From: Euptelea pleiosperma
Taxonomy: Eukaryota > Streptophyta > Magnoliopsida > Ranunculales > Eupteleaceae
Assembly: GCA_035048495.1 (NCBI GenBank)
Contig: CM068542.1
Span: 41,383,109 to 41,447,108 of the forward strand
Direction: 5' to 3'
Length of the DNA: 64,000 bases
Position 1 is the stretch's first letter, and the number at the start of each line of letters is the position of its first letter. Shown piece after piece: positions 11,001 to 22,825 of the stretch. A model generated the notes under the pieces. It did no database searches. It saw only the letters and a list, made by a program, of their open reading frames with translations, and was not told the DNA's origin. Position numbers and translations under genes: made by a program.

Positions 11001-14000
11001 AATTCATGATACTGTGCCCGATAATAAGCCAGTAAAACAAAGACAATCAGCACAGCAGCCCCTACTGAGGCGACAATAATTGCTACTCTGGTACCTGGCT
11101 TTTGAGCTGCGATGTTGCCCTCTATCATGAAAACCTCCAGAACCATGGTTCTCTGACGGCATGCCATTTGGGAAGAGTAGTAAGGAATTTCCAGGATGAA
11201 ATGAAGTGATAGGAAAACTCCTCAAATTCTTAGGAACAGGACCTGATAGATCATTATAAGACACATTGAATACCTTTAGACTAGATGGAAGCACATCAGG
11301 GATCTTACCCTTGAAATTGTTGATGGATAAGTCCAGGTACTCCAAGCCTCTAAGCTTGCTCATTTCATTTGGTACCTGTCCTGATAAGCTGTTCTTCCCA
11401 AGATTCAGCAATTTAAGCCTCCCCAGGTTACCTATTTCTGAAGGCAAAGAACCTGTTAATGAGTTATCGGAGAGATCGAGAGATTCTATCTGCGGATAAG
11501 AAGGTAGAACTAATAATTCAGTTGTGTGTGAGCCTTGAAGAGGGATTGGTCCCTCAAAATGATTTCCTGAAAGATTCAGATTTGTCAAGGTCATCGAAGT
11601 GAAAAAGCCACTTGGAATAGACCCTGTAAGTTCATTAACGCTAAGGTCAACTAAAGACAGCTTTGGAGAGTTCCCTAATGCAAGAGGGAGGTCACCTACT
11701 AAAGAATTATTTCTAATTTTAATAGAAGTCAACCTTTCAAATTGGGATGTCAAATTTGGAAAGCTTCCTGACAATGCATTTGAACTCAAATCAATAACCT
11801 CCAATGTGTCTCCCCAACTTTGAATAGTTGATATGTCTCCAAAAATCATATTTTTGCTCAAATCCACCACCACACATCTTCCCAAAGTAGATGGCAACGA
11901 GCCTGATAGCACATTTGATGAAAGATTCAAAACCTTCAAAGATGTAGAGTTAATACTGTGAATTGAACCTGTACAAATAGAAATCACAAATAGTGGATGC
12001 TTCAGATATAGTTTTGAGTTAAAGCAATGCTGAAGCTAGAATTCAGAACTATGACCAGCAAGCAAGAATATTGAACCAGGACACAATAGCACGATGATAG
12101 AATCATGATGACTAATCTCAATGAATAAAAGGCTCATTAGCAACAATCTAAAATCCGAATTTCTAAAACTTGTAGAGAAAAAAGTGTGCAGTTTATGCTA
12201 AGAAAAATCTAATCAGAAGTTTGTAATAGATAAAGCTCGAAGGGGATCAACAAATAGTTCATTCAGGACAAATAGGGACCTAGTTTTGTAATTAAAGAAA
12301 ATCTGTAATCAATCCTGTGGTAAATTTTAACTGTTCTGCCACTGAGTTAAGTGGCTTGACAGATGAGAAAGATGAATGGTAGAAATGTCCATGGTGTTCC
12401 AAATAAAATCCCACCACATCCCATATGCAGCAAAAGCAATTCAAGTTCAAAAGGAACTAGGGAAGAAGAGAAAAATGATCAGATAAGGGTGATTCATTCT
12501 TTTCTGGTGCATTAGCAATCTAAATGAACTGTTGTAAAGATCAAAGAACACTGTTCATACAGTAAGAATCACGCCAACTATTTATGATATGCATAAATTG
12601 GATACATGTAATCAGTTGCTTCATTTCATACATAAATCTCAGAAAAGCTGATGGAAACACAGGATGTAAAGTTAAAACATAGAACTATAGCCTTATGTAA
12701 ATTGATGTCGGGATAGCTAATGTTCTGGCCTTCCCCTATCAAGAGGAGTACACTAAACAACCTTTTAAGTCTTGATTGTTTTATAAAGGTTCTTTTGTAA
12801 GATCTATTTACGGCATTTCCATGACAAGATTCTCACAAGTGACTCCTTTCGAACCATGAATGATTATTAGCAGGCAAGTGCAGATAAATTGCAATGTTGA
12901 GGAGATAGTGAATCACTTCCTTCTCCAGCATCTCTTTCTGATAGTTGCACCCAATGCTCAGGCCCTTTCCCTTGCTCTTCTTCTAGTTTGTCAAGAAGAC
13001 CTCGCTTAAAGGTAAAAGAGTAACTTCTTATCCTCAAACATAAAAGCATATCTGCATCTATCAGCTTCTAAGTAACTTGGTGATCAAGCTTCCATGGATC
13101 CCTGAGAACAAGATGGTGTGTCCCCATTGCAACTTCTTTGTAGGCAATTCCGATGGAAAATGAGTAAGCGGTGACAAGTTAGGCCAATTAACTACTTCAG
13201 AAAAAACAAAGGAACTAATTGCAGACGTCTATCTAAAATATCCTAATTTTAACTCAAAAAAAAATGACAAAATACTCCTAAATCATGTTATTAACACCAT
13301 AGTGAAATACTTAAACTTCTAACATTGTTTTAAGGCCCAAAATTGGGAAATCTCACAAGGGGTGTAGAAATAGAGTTTGCAAATCTTGGGAATAGCTTTC
13401 TAATGCATCTAACGGTTCATCGATTGAATACTTGAGTTAAAATTTATGGGCATTAAACGCTGAATGCCTTAGGCCCCAGCGTGATTAAAAGATATAGGAC
13501 CTCTTTTCTAGGTGTCTGTCCATCTCAAATTCGCAATTGGCCCTTGATTCTTCCATTGGCCACTTTATTAGTTTAGTTATTGATAAGTAGATGATTTGTA
13601 TTAAAAAGACAGAAAGAGGGAAAAGAGACCCCTATACAAGAGAAATAAAAAAAGCTAAAGAGGAAAACCCTCTCTAACTATACAAATATATACCGACTCC
13701 AAGATTATCTTGATCCATTCAAGATGTCTTCCCATCTTAAAACAAAATCTTCAAACCTAAGGCCTTTAACTCTTCTGTGATGGATGTCCAAAAGAATAGT
13801 AACACATTAATCTTCAAAATCAAAGTCGCTATCTCTTCCATTTTGTTTGGGCATATTACTTTGTGTTGCATCATAATTTGGTTATAATTAGAATGAACTC
13901 AATTACTTTGGTCCCTATGAGTCCTTGGTAAAGATATTGAAAAGAATAGTTACTTTCTTGTTTGCTTTATTCCTGAACAAACACCGGGCAATGCAAGTAA

Positions 14001-16429
14001 AAAAGAGTTACCTAACGTAGAAGACAGTTGACACCTTCCCTATAATGGAAGTGGTGAATCTGACGTAGCCTCCAATCTTTAGAATATGTCACTCTTTTAA
14101 AGTCCATCAACTCAATCTATATCTAGTTTCCTTTGCTGAAACAATGTGGTAAGCTCCTAGATTGGTGAATTAGCCATGTGAAATGGAACAACTGAATTTC
14201 AATGGTTAATTAGTTAGAGAGAGCACCATATGGGATAGCTTTCTTTAAGTGAGATCTTTGGAGAGGATGCCAGGGTGCTTTCTGCAATATAAGGGCCTAG
14301 GAATGATCTCCTCTACGCAAACTAGCACCCAAGCACGTGTTGTTGGGTTAAGTTCTTCCTTGATCATATAATGAACTTGTAGACGTATTTGATTTAACGT
14401 GCTCAATACCATATCCTGCTACTTGAGGATAGCCTTCAAGAGGAACTTTCAAAGGTAAGGAAGGCTAGCCCATTGTCGACTATGAAGCCAATAATATGAC
14501 AGTGAATTGCAAAGTAAGGCCAAGTGTTCTTCAACTCTTGGTGAGCTACTTATCATCATCATCATCCCCCTTTTCCCCACAGTATGGTGTATGGGATCAG
14601 CTGCACAAATCATGTTCCTCCGTCCAATTTTGTCTAAAGCCATCTCTTCCGTTAAGGCGAATTTCTTAAAATCTTCTCTTAGAACCTCACTCCACGTCCA
14701 TTTGGCCTTCCCCTCACCCTTTTATGCCCTTCCACTTGCACATTCCTCCTCACTGGTGCTCTCATTGGTTTTCCTTGTACACGACTCTCGGTCAGCTACT
14801 CAGCTTCTTAATTTTGTTATGATCTTTGCTACAACCACAACCTGAATGCATAAATGTTTCGTTCTTTTTAAATTTCTATCCACACGTCAAGCCTATAATC
14901 GCGTTTCCTCTTGCAAGTAAACATACCTTGTCTCCTTACTTAGGTTAGCGATACATGGCACCAAGAGCAACATGCCCATCTTAACTACGTATTTGATACT
15001 TTTAAACTCTAATCATAGAAAATCACTGACCTATCACGACATGCTGGAACTGGAGAAACCTATGGAGTTCACATATTTTATCAGTTTTCTTCTCCTTTCT
15101 AATCTTTGGTTTGGTTAACAATCTTCTACTGGCAATAATAACTTCACAAAGTAGACAATAAGGAAGCAACTTTAATAATCCATCTAGTTATATACGACAT
15201 GATTAATCCAAAAGGTAAGAGTAGGTAAAATGTATCCCGGGCCAAAAATGTGATATTGCAGACCCATAAATTTGTGGTTGGAAGATTTACACTTCCTCAC
15301 AGTCAGGTTTCACATGAATTCCATATTAGTTAATAGAGAATACAGGGGCAGCAAAATATAGTAGAACAAAACAAAGCATGATTGTTTAGTAAACTATCTA
15401 AACAAAAAATATCTACCAAATCAGATAAATACACACTTATAAGAGCACAAGCTGTAAACATTTGTTGGTTTTGATGAGGAAGCTTTAAAGTTATTTACCA
15501 GAAAATCCATTGCCACTGAGATCCAGTTCTTCCAACGGAATCAAACTCTCAAACAGCTCTTCCGGTATAGGTCCATATAATTGATTGTGTCCGACCAGTA
15601 AAACTCGAAGGGAGGGCAATGAGCCAAACAAAGGGAGCTTTCCAGTAAGTTGATTGTTACCCAGGTCCAAGACTTCCAAGTTCCTAAACAATTTCATCGA
15701 ATCACCCGATAAGAACTCTCCGTTCAGTCTATTATGACTCAAATTCACATGATGAACAGTATTAGCCAAGCTCGAGATCTTCTCCGAATCCAATGAAAGT
15801 CCCCCATAGAACATGTTACAGCTCAAGTCAACATGTTCCACATTCCGCAACTCCGACAACAAATCGCCAATATCCCCCCAAAGTCCATTCGCATGCAAAT
15901 CCAATACCTTCAACTGCTGCAGATTGTTGATTCCCCCTGGGAACCCGCCAGTGAAATTATTTGAAGAGAGATTCAGATAAATCAGATCCCAAAGGTCATT
16001 AAAACTATCAGGGATCGGCCCATAGAACTGATTTCTCGATAGATCCAAATGCTGCAATGAAGTCATTACTCTCATCCCCGGGACTAGACGGCCGGTAAAG
16101 GAATTCCCTGAAAGGCTTAGATTTCTCAGCGTTTTCAGTCCAGTCAAGGTGGAGAACTTTAAATCCCCAACCAAATCCAATCCTTCCAGAATAATAGTAG
16201 TCACAGAGCCGGTGTCGTCACACTCGATCCCGTACCAGCTCCGAGGGCAGTCGTTGGATTCCATCGAAGACCGGTTCCATGAATTCAGAACCCGGCCGAG
16301 GGGATCCTCTAGGATCCCTTTCTTGAATTCGAGAAGGGATCGAACTTCGTCTTCAGAGGAACCTCGAACAACGCCGAAGACGAACAACGATGTGCAGAGA
16401 AAGAAACAGATACTTAGATGGAGATGCAT
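5016..16429 (-). CDS. LRR receptor pseudokinase, At5g10020 type, with one frameshift
   Basis: Plasma-membrane leucine-rich-repeat receptor-like protein, probably signalling without catalysis. Exon 1 is 15499-16429, exon 2 10300-11968, exon 3 5016-5593. Both introns are GT-AG and phase 1. The predicted protein is about 1,058 residues, close to the Arabidopsis At5g10020 product. Order: signal peptide (1-23), LRRNT with DEVRSLLEFKKGI and a Cys pair, about twenty LRRs (LSLSGNSFTGRL, LDLSRNQFYGPIPDSF), membrane span VAIIVASVGAAVLIVFVLL (about 604-624), Ser/Pro-rich juxtamembrane region, then the kinase fold (about 780-1050). The Lys of the VKW motif is present. The glycine loop is RSSHG, the HRD motif is HGN (HGNLKPTN) and DFG is replaced by TDY, so it should be inactive. 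One extra base in the TTTT run at 11100-11103 moves the frame just before the membrane span and leads to a stop at 11004. All else is open. It could be a null allele, a young pseudogene or a base-call error. Confidence 0.88.
6794..6820 (-). mobile_element. Micro-insertion resembling an L1 3' tail (a)
   Basis: A 27-bp T-rich insert ending in tttttgatcggt, flanked by a perfect 10-bp direct repeat, acataccaga (6784-6793 and 6821-6830). In reverse complement it reads accgatcaaaaaataaa, like the ends of the L1 fragments in this window (cttatcaaaaaaa). It may be an extreme 5'-truncated LINE insertion. Confidence 0.5.
7099..7744. mobile_element. Tourist/Harbinger-like MITE
   Basis: Terminal inverted repeats gggcccgtttggcaa (7099) and, in reverse complement, gggtctgtttggcaa (ending 7744) match at 13 of 15 bases. 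Flanking TAA at 7096-7098 and 7745-7747 is the 3-bp target-site duplication typical of PIF/Harbinger elements. The subterminal regions are also inverted and rich in aaaagttg and caacttttt motifs. The 646-bp element has no transposase. Confidence 0.75.
7914..8395 (+). repeat. Imperfect direct repeat, about 440 bp apart
   Basis: tgtagatgcttcaatatgca (about 7914) recurs as tgtagatgcttcgatatgta (about 8352), and the similarity runs for about 40 bp. Unidentified; perhaps what is left of LTR boundaries. No coding sequence is visible between the copies. Confidence 0.35.
8800..9230 (+). mobile_element. Possible Gypsy-type LTR remnant
   Basis: A promoter-like stretch (gagtctataaatatcccc near 8981, followed by a pyrimidine-rich tract) resembles the U3/R part of plant Gypsy LTRs. 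No partner LTR, primer-binding site or pol fragment was found nearby, so the call is weak. Confidence 0.25.
11100..11103 (-). other. Frameshift site in the LRR receptor gene
   Basis: The plus strand has TTTT (AAAA in the transcript). With three bases, the Ser-Lys-Pro-Gly-Thr-Arg-Val frame runs straight into the membrane span, as in the family. With four, the ribosome leaves frame and stops at 11004. The phases of both introns agree only if one base is removed. Confidence 0.85.
13570..13900 (-). mobile_element. L1-type LINE 3' fragment
   Basis: Begins with ttgataagtagatgatttgt, the reverse complement of the (a)cttatca 3' end shared by the other L1 fragments here, and continues with matching 3' sequence (cttcccatcttaaaacaaaa). 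It is non-coding in this copy. Confidence 0.5.
14552..14880 (-). mobile_element. RTE-type LINE 3' fragment
   Basis: The plus strand starts with a catcatcatcatcc microsatellite, the reverse complement of the (GAT)n end of RTE LINEs, then runs through sequence of the kind found at such 3' ends. No intact reading frame remains. Confidence 0.4.
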
Positions 16430-17375
16430 TTCTCTCTCAGAGTGAAACCCTAATCATTCATTCGTGGAGAGATTTTCTCCAAACCCTAGAAGCAGAATTC
16501 CTTCCAAATATGGAGGATCGAGAGAAACGCAGAGTTTCAAAAAAAAAAAAAAATTTAAGAGAGAGAGGATTACGGAAATTCCGTTAAAATGGCGGTTTAG
16601 TTGGGAGTCTGTGTGTTGGTTGGTGGGGCCTTCAGGCTGAGTAACTACAGTCTGTAAAGGATATCCTCCTCCACCCTGACGGCCCACTCACATGTTCTTT
16701 ACGTCTTTGACGCCGTTAACTCTTCTTCTCTCTCTTACTACTCATTTGGCAAACATCCAATAGAACCTGTAGTATTGTACTTATAATATAACAGATCTTA
16801 TCAATCCTAACCATTGAAATCGTTTCACCATCTAGAAGATTTAATTTTCCACATTATAGCCTCTATGAATGATCTTAACCATTCGATAATTATATTGTTA
16901 TGTGCTGCCAAAAATTAAGGGTATTAGTCAAGGAAAAAAAGGTCAACATATCGTATGGTTAAAATTACGGAATCAAGCTGATTTGTGATGTAAAATTCTG
17001 TTTCACTAGACCACTGTGATAAGTTTTTCTATCCATGCTTTTGTGTAAATATTTTAATTATCAGTTATGCAACTGTGGACCGCGTGCAACCTAAAAGTTG
17101 CAATTGATTCTACTCGTAGGATTAATACAGCGAGGTGATTCTAATTGTCTTGATGACGGGATTTTTTTTTTTGCCTTTTGACGGTCCAGATTGGTGAACA
17201 TGGTGTCAAATTGTGTGCGGTTGATGCTTTAGACAGATATCGTGTGTACAGAAGTAAATCAATCTGTTCTTTTATCGTATTCGGTGTTGTCTAGTGACTT
17301 TAGTCATTAATGCTCCCGCCTTTTAATACGACAAAGTTGTCATGACAGACAGCAGTGGTATTTTTGCATCCAACA
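16430..17375. other. Upstream region of the LRR receptor gene
   Basis: The first ~120 bases upstream of the receptor start (as its 5' leader) are CT/GA-rich and contain two telo-box-like aaaccctaa/aaaccctag motifs on the plus strand, common in plant leaders. The rest has no gene I can support and ends at a MITE. Confidence 0.4.
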
Positions 17376-17771
17376 GAGTAAATCTTGGCTGACCGGCGAC
17401 GGTCACTTACCGCGCCACAATATGATCCACGTGGCACCTTTCTAGATGACGCTAACTGTATGTAGGTTTGTCCAATCCCTAGGTGGACCTACAAACCAAA
17501 AACCAACCTGATTACTGATTTCTAAGCGTTAGATTGGTGTCAATTTTCATGGGTTTATTTTAACCGTGGGTATTTGAGCATTATCGACCATTATTTGGGG
17601 ATACAAGATTGAAATGTTCCAAATTACTAATCAAGCTAATTTTTTATTTGTAAGTCCTCCTAGGTATTGACCAAACATCCATACGGTCATCATCCTCTAA
17701 AAAAGCACCACGTAGCTCATATCGTTGGCGGTCACGGTTTCACTCACTGTAGCGGTCAGCCAAGTTTTACT
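17376..17771. mobile_element. Foldback MITE, copy 5
   Basis: Both arms are present, with tips gagtaaatcttggctgaccg (17376) and cggtcagccaagttttact (ending 17771). Inside are ccacgtggcacc, accaacctgattactgattt and the inverted catccatacggtcatcatcc. The 396-bp length matches the ~400-bp copies near 60 kb. I could not find a clean target-site duplication. Confidence 0.75.
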
Positions 17772-18203
17772 TCAACAGTACAAAGGGAAGTGTCAGTCAG
17801 TAGGAGAGGATGAAGTAAAGGCCACCTATTATTCTTTGTCGTACGTGCGAGATGCATTCAAAGGATTGGGACCCTGGTGGACCCCAAGAAGGATATCGGG
17901 CGGACATATCAAATCAGTTAAAACACACGTAGAATGCTACAATACAAGGTAGGACTACCTAATCAAATCTTTTTGGTCCCATGAGATATCCCTTACCTTT
18001 CCGAATCAATGGTGGGTCCCGAACTATTCGAGTTGTGTCTTACATGTAATGTAGAGGCAAGGACCCCACTTGGGATTTTCCACACCAGTCCAGATCTGTA
18101 CGCTGGCGCTGGGAGAGTCCTCTTTGAAAGCAACGTACCCCTTTGCGATGGAAAAAAAGGGTCGTGATGTAACATGCAGTGGACTTGTGCTCTTGTAAGG
18201 GGC
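17772..18203. other. Intergenic, no gene seen
   Basis: Sequence between a MITE and a TRIM. Short open frames occur on both strands without any recognisable protein. Confidence 0.35.
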
Positions 18204-18586
18204 TGTTATGATCCAAAAGGTTAAGACTTAAACTTTCCACACCTCTATCACCTAGGTGCTTTTGGTGCATTGGTTTGGGTCTTAACATTTGGTATCAAAG
18301 CCAACCCCACGTCATGGGTTCAAGTCATAGGAGGGGCAACCTAAGGAAATGGCTACTCGGGGGATCACTCAAAAAAGAGAAAATAGGGGTACTGAAAAAA
18401 ATGGCGGGGGCTCGCTCACAAAAAGTGAGAAAATAGGGGTATAGGAGAAAAGGCCGCCTCAGAGTGGGCCACCGTGGACGTTGACCTTGAAGTGTGGTGG
18501 AATGTTACGATCCTAAAGGTTAAGACTTAAACTTTCCACACCTCTATCACCTAGGTGCTTTTGGTGCATTGGTTTGGGTCTTAACA
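18204..18586 (+). mobile_element. TRIM retrotransposon A
   Basis: Two 84-bp direct terminal repeats, 18204-18287 and 18503-18586, both TGTTA...TTAACA, differ at only two positions. A tRNA-Met-type primer-binding site (tggtatcaaag, 18290-18300) follows the first, and a B-box-like ggttcaagtc lies at 18317-18326. The internal region is non-coding. The flanks ggggc and gggcc match at four of five bases. The near identity of the repeats means a fairly recent insertion. Confidence 0.85.
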
Positions 18587-19315
18587 GGGCCGCCCTACCC
18601 TAGACTTTTGAAAGCCCTAAAAAAGAGGGTTTTAAATAAATTTCAATCCCTTAGGGCCGGGCGGAGCCTAAATATGTAAGGACCTTCTAAATAAGGGCCG
18701 GGCTAGGGTCACACTCAAGGGGCCCCGGCCTTTAGTGAATCATCTATGTTATATTTATTTATTTTTAAATTATATTGTATAAAACAACGCATATAGTACA
18801 TCTTTTTTTTAGAAAATGATACTAAGTTACCTAAAGTGTCCAACTGTTAATGAGAGTTCCAAGCTACCTAAGAAATCAATCTTTTTTTGAAAAATAGAAC
18901 ATACAAAATAAAATGGGAAAACTGGTTGGCATGGTCTTCAGGTTTCCTTAGGTACACATGTCACTACGTTATTAGTGTTGGACATTATAATTATCCTAAA
19001 AAAAATATAATTTTGAAAATTTTCCAAACAATTGAGCCATTCCAAAATTATGACCGACCCAAAATCATTCTTATTTAAAAAAAATTTAGAACATTTATTT
19101 TATCGAAGCTTTTAGAAAAACTAAAATATTCATTTTTATTTTCAAAATTACAACCATTCATTGAAAAATTTATATAGATTAAACCAAGGAAACACGTTAC
19201 CAAGCCAAGTGCATACTAAAAACATTTATAATTTTATCTTGACCCGGCCCTGCCCTTGAGGGTAGGCTAGGGTCGGGCTAGGCCCTACCCTGACCCGGCC
19301 CTTTGACAGCCCTAG
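18587..19315. mobile_element. Possible hAT-like element remnant
   Basis: Both ends are rich in ggccgggc and gggtaggg motifs in inverted orientation, and the right end (cggccctttgacagccctag) looks like a hAT terminus (TAGGGCTGTCAAA in reverse complement). The left terminus is not clear, probably because TRIM A inserted there. The centre is very AT-rich and non-coding. Confidence 0.35.
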
Positions 19316-20569
19316 TTGCAGTGGACTCTCGTGAGTCGTGGGCCCGTGGCCCTGCATACATGAAAGATCTTGGCTAACATGTATTGTGGGCCACGATGTG
19401 GTCTCTAAAACAAGCTACTAAACCTTACACCAAGCTGCTACAAAAAAGCTGAACCATGGTGTGGTTAACAAGGTGATTACAAAACATCAGACAGTTGACA
19501 CAAGAGAACTCAAAGCCCAAAGCCCAAGATCAAGCAAGGCCCAATGGGTGATTCAAAATCCATTGTCAAGATCCAAGAGCAATGCCCATTTTCAAGAGCC
19601 CATGGAGGATCTTCATTAACATGGAATGACATGGCAACATGATGAATAGCTCGGCATAAATTAAAGAATGAAACGGCGTGTGTGCACCAAGTGTGATCAG
19701 GTGGCTGGATGTGGACCAAGTATGATCAACTTGGCTGATGTGGCATTCAAGATGTACGGTTGATGAAATGCCAATGACAGTTATTGCAAGGATCTTCGTG
19801 TCATTTTGACCATGGATGGGCTTCCAAAATAATAGTGAAAACAGTTTTTAGCAAGTATATTTTAAAAGAAAATAAGGAAATTTAAAAGTTTCTTTTTTGA
19901 AAGAAAAAGGGTGTTGACATTTTATGGAAACTAAAAGGAAGTGGTTTTGTGGAATTTAAAAGAAAAGAATTGTTTCTTTTCAAAAAGAAAGAAATCTTTA
20001 TTTTAAAAATGGAAAGTATTTTATACCTGTTGAACTTAAAAAAATATTTTGTATCTTTGTTTTGGAAGAAAATTCGAAAGATTGAACCAACCGTCTAGAG
20101 TAAAATTTACTTGCAAGTATACAAGTTGTACTTTGTAGCACTTACAAGGTCGAATCCACAAGGATTGACCTTTGAGACCAAGACCTTCAGTAACGAAAAA
20201 GAGAAAAGAGAGAAAAATTGGTTCAATCTTTTTAACTATGGTCTATATTGAACTGCAGTTCTCTTTCTGGACATTAAATCTCCTATCAAACATATCAAAG
20301 GTGTGTCTCCACGGAGGTGCTGCAGTACTCAGCTGCACTTCCTCAACAATTTACTTAGAATATTTCGCAAATAGACCTAACCCAACTAGTCAGGTCTGGT
20401 CTGGGTCCATTAGTTTGGGTTCCAAATACTTATCGGCCGTTGGGTATGCTTCCTTCTATTCATTACTTGAACCTGAAAGTCAATTGACCGTAACCAATCG
20501 ATTTGGCACGGTCTGGATCCATGCTTCATACCCAATTAATAATCACATAGGGTATGGATAAATAGGTAC
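19316..20569. other. Intergenic, possible old LTR-retroelement sequence
   Basis: No gene is supported. A conserved-looking stretch near 20106-20170 (ttgcaagtatacaag, then aaggtcgaatccacaagga) resembles a motif seen in many plant Gypsy elements, but no pol domain accompanies it. Confidence 0.3.
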
Positions 20570-21289
20570 CAACCTGTTGGGACCCGTTGTTTTGTGTCCT
20601 TGAAACATATATTGGCAAGGAATTAAAGTTTGTTTTGGCTCGTAGTGAGTACGCAAATCGTGAAGCAGCCAAAAATTGTCCATTGTAGGAGGAGGGACTT
20701 TAGAAAGGAGAAATAACAAAACCATGGAAGTTAAGCTTATTACATGGAAAACACCACCCATATCATGGACTAAGCTTAATTTCGATGGATCGGTCAATCA
20801 AGTATCAAGGCTAGCAACCATGGGCGCAGTTCCAAGAGATGAATCTGGAAAATTTATTGCAGCTACTATAGGAAGAATGGGTGAACCAACTATCTCGGTG
20901 GCAGAGGGAATGGCTCTAAGAGCGGGCATTGACCTTGCGGCGCATCTCAATATCAAGAAACTCGTCATAGAGGGAGACTCATCAGCAGTAATAGACAGCC
21001 TAAATGACAAGATTCAAAGACCCTGGAGGCTGTGGAACTTGATCAAGTGCATCAAAGAAAAGCTCAAGGGAGCCAACATAAACTGGGTAGCCAAACATAG
21101 CTTCAGAGAAAGCAATGAAGTGGCAGATGAGTTGGCAAAGATGACACACTCGAAGCAACATAACAGTGTCTGGATTGGGAACCCCCCCCCCCGGCAGCAG
21201 CTTTAGCGGGCGACCGAAGTGGTCGCACCCTTCCAAGGCGTTCGCCTGTTGTTTAATGTAATTCTTATATATCTAAAAAAAAAAAAATG
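20570..21289 (+). mobile_element. LINE 3' end with RNase H domain
   Basis: The open frame at 20676-21206 encodes a type I RNase H-like domain as found at the C terminus of plant LINE polyproteins. The catalytic acidic set is visible: Asp in LNFDGSV, Glu in VAEGMAL, Asp in EGDSSAVID and Asp in NEVADELAK. A poly(A) run at about 21276-21288 marks the 3' end. The reverse transcriptase is absent, so the copy is 5'-truncated. The true left border is not resolved. Confidence 0.7.
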
Positions 21290-22560
21290 CCCATTGAAAA
21301 ATGCGAGTTTAAAACGATTTGGGTTAAAAAAAATGGAGTAAAAAAGACAACGTCAAAAGATTGATAAGTGAGGACTGAGTTTAATATTTTTTTAGTCCAA
21401 AACTGCGCACTCAAAAAAACGTACACAAATATGTGCATATGCACATAATGTATATAGATTGGGTGGTAGTATATATAATAGAACTGAAACTATATTATAT
21501 TTCCTTTAAAGATAAGTAATATAATCAGCGTTAATAATTTTTAAACTTTTTTCTCATTTATCAAGATCTCCAAATGTGTCGGAATCTGTTAATCTTTTTT
21601 AAAAATATTTTTTTAAGCATAAAAATTGGTGACATATACTATAAATAAAAAATATTCTTTCATTTTAAAAAAAAGAATTGAGTTTTATTCATGAAATTTT
21701 TTGAAAATTTTAAATTTATGGAGTTGTTTAGGATTATTGAATATTTCGTTTTTTTTTTTTTTTTCGCGAAGTTTTGAAAACACGTAATTTGAAACGTTTT
21801 TTTTTTTTTCAAAAATTCAGGTTTTAAGTGGAGATTTGCTATGGTCAAGGATGAGTCTAGCTGAGATTAGTTGCATGTCACATCTACATGAACAACTTTT
21901 TTTGGGGTAGTTTTTCTTTCCACCCATGTTACCATGTAGCCACCAGTCATGACCGGTCTATGGATAAGTGGCAACTTAAAAGCGCAGCCAAACCAATGTG
22001 GCGTGGCTGAGCTGGACCGCAATCACACTCGTAAACAAATTTCGCCGCTACTACAGGAATCACTTTTGCCTTCTTTTTTCTTTTGACTGCTAAAATGTTT
22101 CAGTTCGCCAGGTTGTATCTTGACTTGGTTAAGATCCATGCTTATTTTCAACTCCCCCAAGCACTGTTAGAAAATTGGAGACAAAAAAAAAAAAAAAAAC
22201 CAAATAATAAGAATTGAGGTTACTCTTATGACCTCATCTTTTTTCTACAAAGTCCCACCGTCTCCTGGACTACATTTCCATTTATCCATTGTCCTTTACT
22301 ATCTAGGTCTAGAATCACATGTCCAAACGAGTTAAGTTAAATTTTATGGGGGTGTTTGTTTGCAGCAATAACAAGAGCTGTTTTGCTGTTTGGCTTCTGG
22401 TGGAATATCGAGGCGAAGGCACGTATTTCTTGGAAAAGATGGTATGCAATTTATACGCCAATATTCTATTCCAATAGGACGTGTTTAGACGAATAAATGT
22501 ATTGTTTCGGTCGGTTTATTGTTTATTGCCACGTGTAAGATACTGATTGTCGGGTTAGTT
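21290..22560. other. Intergenic, AT-rich, no gene seen
   Basis: Long A/T tracts and no coding region or RNA gene that I recognise. From about 22350, ggggtgtttgtttgcag and a later inverted ccagaaccaaacagcc could be the ends of a small MITE, but no target-site duplication supports it. Confidence 0.3.
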
Positions 22561-22678
22561 TTTGGCACCCACAAAATACAGTAATGTTACATGTCCAGAA
22601 CCAAACAGCCAGAGCGCTCTTTCAGCTTTTTTCACACAAACCCCACTTCCTTTGCTGGGGGTATTCTTCAATAAAAAA

Positions 22679-22825
22679 ATGAGGTTTCCACGTTTACTTC
22701 TCTTTCTCTCTCTTCTTAGTTCTTACTGTTGTTGTGTGTTTTTTCTTGTTCGAGTGAGAGCAGACACAAATGAATTATTGGTGGGTTTCTGGGAATTCTG
22801 TGAATTGCTGTTGGTGCTTGTTTGA
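22679..22825 (+). CDS. Candidate first exon with a signal peptide, unidentified
   Basis: From ATG 22679 the frame encodes a strong hydrophobic leader (MRFPRLLLFLSLLSSYCCC) followed by RVRADTNELL, which looks like a secretory signal with a cleavage site after ADT or so. A possible donor follows (ttattg then gtgggt, near 22779-22784). I found no convincing second exon downstream, and the frame closes at 22825. It may be a truncated duplicate or a pseudogene fragment of a secreted protein, or chance. Confidence 0.25.
   Translation: MRFPRLLLFLSLLSSYCCCVFFLVRVRADTNELLVGFWEFCELLLVLV

Larger units (their letters stand above)
11969..15498 (-). other. Intron 1 of the LRR receptor gene
   Basis: A 3.5-kb GT-AG intron between LRR exons. 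Two LINE fragments lie at about 13570-13900 and 14552-14880. Elsewhere I see AT-rich sequence with no recognisable feature. Confidence 0.7.

Noticed and set aside
11004..11987. The LRR frame as a separate gene from the kinase frame
   Set aside because: Both halves align in order with one known receptor type, share exon 2 and differ only by one base in a homopolymer.
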